Below are positions 61,486 to 64,000 of a stretch of DNA of 64,000 nt, piece by piece. Below the pieces are notes generated by a model, which searched no databases, was not told the DNA's origin, and saw nothing but the letters and a program-made list of their open reading frames with translations. How positions within the stretch are numbered: position 1 is the first letter of the stretch; every line of letters starts with the position of its first letter. This stretch comes from Sphingomonas sp. (GTDB lineage: Bacteria; Pseudomonadota; Alphaproteobacteria; Sphingomonadales; Sphingomonadaceae): the NCBI RefSeq assembly GCF_019746665.1, contig NZ_JAIERS010000025.1, positions 62,001-126,000 on the forward strand. Direction: 5' to 3'. Both the position numbers and the translations under genes were made by a program.

Positions 61486-62580
61486 TCAGGCCGGCTGGGG
61501 GCCGTTTTCCGCCAGGATGTGGCTGCACAATTGCGCGGCGGGGCCATCGCCGGGGGCAAGCTGCGCGACCGTCACCCAGCCTTGCGCGCGCATCGCCGCC
61601 GCTGCTTCGGGCGCGGTGCCGAGGGGGACGAACAGCCGCCGCCGCTCGGGCACGGCGAGCCCGGCATCGACCAGCGCATCGGCGTAGAGCGAAAAGCCCA
61701 CCGCCGGTTCTTCGCTGCCGTCCTCGTGGAGGATCGTATAGGTGCCGCCGCGCCCGATCTCGCCGCGCACACCGCCCGCGAACAGCGAGAAGCCGAGCCA
61801 GCTCTGATATTCGAAACCGTGGCGCTCGGTCGGGTCGAGTGTGGCGCGGACCCCCACGCCGTCGGCGATCGCCCAGAGCCCATCGAGCCGCGAGCGCAAG
61901 GCGCCGCCCGCGTCGAACGCGCACAGCCGGTCATGCGCTTCCGCGAACGGCCCGGCGGCGGCGATCAGCGGCAGGTAGCGCGGATCGAGCGCCGCGACCC
62001 CGCCCGCATCCTTGGCATCGAGCCGGTCGCGAAGCGCCTCGAGCTTGTCGGGCGCGACCGCCAGCGGCCCGGCGGCGAGCGTATCGACCAGATCGGGCAG
62101 GGTGAAATCGATCGACAGCTCGCCGATCCCCGCCGCCCGCAGCGCCTCGACCGCGACCAGCACCACCTCGCGCGCGGCGGCGACCGAATCGAGCCCGATC
62201 AGCTCGCACCCGATCTGCCGCGCTTCGCGCGCGGGGGCTAGCTCGCTCGCGCGCAGCTTGAGCACCTGGCCCGCATAGCTGAGGCGCACCGGGCGCGGGT
62301 GGTGCGCCATCCGCGTCGCGGCGATGCGGCCGACTTGCGCGGTCATGTCCGGCCGGATCGCGAGCGTGCGCTGCGACACCGGATCGACGAAGCGCACCGC
62401 GTCGCGCGCCCGCGCCGCCTTCAGCCGGGTGGCGAGCCCCGCCTCGAACTCGGCGCTCGCCGGATCGACGCGCTCATAGCCATGCGCGAAGGCGGTGCCG
62501 AGCAACCGCGCCTCCAGCCGCGCGGCGGCGTCGGCATAAGGGGGCAGCCGATCGTGGAAACCTTCGGGTAACAGGGCCAA
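61486..62580 (-). CDS. hisZ: ATP phosphoribosyltransferase regulatory subunit HisZ
   Basis: Histidyl-tRNA synthetase-like regulator of 364 residues that activates the short form of HisG in histidine biosynthesis. It shows the class II aaRS-like pattern LLPEGFHDRLPPYA, VDPVSQRTLAIRPDMTAQVGRI and VRLSYAGQVLKL, ending with YTILHEDGSEEPAVGFSLYA. No ATG is available at the N-terminus; TTG at 62580 follows GAGGAG by 7 nt, so it is preferred over another TTG at 62595. hisG is not in the window. Confidence 0.9.
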   Translation of the reverse strand: MALLPEGFHDRLPPYADAAARLEARLLGTAFAHGYERVDPASAEFEAGLATRLKAARARDAVRFVDPVSQRTLAIRPDMTAQVGRIAATRMAHHPRPVRLSYAGQVLKLRASELAPAREARQIGCELIGLDSVAAAREVVLVAVEALRAAGIGELSIDFTLPDLVDTLAAGPLAVAPDKLEALRDRLDAKDAGGVAALDPRYLPLIAAAGPFAEAHDRLCAFDAGGALRSRLDGLWAIADGVGVRATLDPTERHGFEYQSWLGFSLFAGGVRGEIGRGGTYTILHEDGSEEPAVGFSLYADALVDAGLAVPERRRLFVPLGTAPEAAAAMRAQGWVTVAQLAPGDGPAAQLCSHILAENGPQPA

Positions 62581-62640
62581 GCGCGCGCTCCTCAACGGTC
62601 AGGCGGGCCTCGTCGCCGCCCGCCCGCCGCGCGTCAAGCC

Positions 62641-63039
62641 TTACGCCGGACCCATGCGGAAAGCGCAGAGCTTGTTGCCTTCGGGATCGCGGAAATAGGC
62701 GCCGTAGAAGGCCTGGGGTCCCTCCGGCCCGCGCAGCCCCGGGGGGCCATCGCAAGTCCCACCCAGTTCCAGCGCCTTGGCGTGCAAGGCATCGACCTGC
62801 GCGCGCTGCTGCATCGGAATGGCGATCATGTTGCCGTTGCCCGGCACCGCCGCTTCGCGATTATGGGGCGTGGTCACCGCGATGCCCGGCGCGCCCCAGC
62901 CGGTTCCCCACAGCGTGAACCCGCCCTGCTCCACGGGAAATTCCATCAGTCGCTTGGCGCCAAGCTCGCCGAGCAGCGCGTCGTAGAAGCCGCGGGCCTT
63001 CACAATGTCGTTGGTTCCAAGCGTCGCGTAGCCGATCAT
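62641..63039 (-). CDS. VOC family protein
   Basis: Glyoxalase-fold protein of 132 residues. It has the start [20 protein letters not shown], a middle [20 protein letters not shown] and the end [16 protein letters not shown], with a Glu-to-Lys/Leu context at the last metal position that makes metal binding doubtful. It resembles small VOC proteins of unknown substrate. It is divergent from uvrB. Confidence 0.8.
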   Translation of the reverse strand: MIGYATLGTNDIVKARGFYDALLGELGAKRLMEFPVEQGGFTLWGTGWGAPGIAVTTPHNREAAVPGNGNMIAIPMQQRAQVDALHAKALELGGTCDGPPGLRGPEGPQAFYGAYFRDPEGNKLCAFRMGPA

Positions 63040-63131
63040 CGCCTTTTCCTCCGTTGGTGGCCGTCTGTCTCACGCTGGACAGGCCCGCGCAACCCTCGCC
63101 TTGCGCCGCTTCGCCGCCTATCTTGCCCAAC

Positions 63132-64000
<869 letters not shown>

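Overview
The window is a gene-dense, very GC-rich stretch of chromosome, most consistent with an alphaproteobacterium of the Sphingomonadales. The reasons are the 41-residue cysteine-free L36, a DUF2312/GapR nucleoid protein, DUF1244, DUF6356 and DUF3291 proteins, a sphingomonad-style TonB receptor, and a ctaC-ctaD-ctaB-ctaG-ctaE-SURF1-thrC oxidase operon. Taxonomy is inferred from these features only. I see no rRNA, tRNA, insertion sequence, prophage or CRISPR array, and no gene-free gap above 300 bp. Many neighbours overlap by ATGA or GTGA.

Layout. 1-3.4 kb: an LD-carboxypeptidase (cut by the window edge) divergent from a Mur-ligase-family protein, probably a peptidoglycan recycling pair; then a DUF6356 protein, infC with a likely ATC start, and a DUF305 lipoprotein. 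3.4-9.7 kb: a VOC protein, glnD, a membrane chemoreceptor-like protein, an SDR and a Crp/Fnr regulator. 9.7-15.1 kb: mutS, whose start overlaps a ParE-like toxin that in turn overlaps its antitoxin; divergent maeB. 15.1-24.8 kb: a clan-AA aspartic protease, a 7-TM-like membrane protein, an SDR/acyl-CoA dehydrogenase pair divergent from an SDR/MFS pair, a CHAP amidase, an M14 carboxypeptidase with a DUF4136 lipoprotein, rpmJ, a HAD enzyme and a VOC protein. 24.8-30.2 kb: pyk, DUF1244, an exported amidohydrolase and alpha/beta hydrolase, gapR and yebC.

30.2-43.4 kb is the transport part: a tripartite RND efflux operon, an unknown exported protein, an osmoprotectant ABC importer with permease and binding protein fused, an SDR and a TonB-dependent receptor. 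43.4-45.4 kb holds phhB and a zincin-ccmA-ccmB operon. 45.4-54.5 kb is one long minus-strand group for cytochrome c oxidase: ctaC and ctaD, a hairpin terminator region, then ctaB, a 45-residue membrane ORF, ctaG, ctaE, DUF3291, DUF983, SURF1, thrC and an RlmI/K-like methyltransferase. The heme, copper and SURF1 assembly functions sit with the structural subunits.

54.7-59.1 kb is a plus-strand series pyrE-pdxJ-acpS-lepB followed by an AI-2E family protein and maleylacetoacetate isomerase. 59.1-60.5 kb is a GST gene divergent from a TetR regulator, with a promoter and an operator-like palindrome between them. The end carries a paralogue of the 16-kb membrane protein, hisZ, a VOC protein and the start of uvrB.

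Nothing here clearly forms an undescribed multi-gene system. The best leads are the toxin-antitoxin module overlapping mutS, the GST/TetR control region, the paired histidine-bearing membrane proteins, the overlooked 45-residue oxidase-operon ORF, and several structured intergenic sites.
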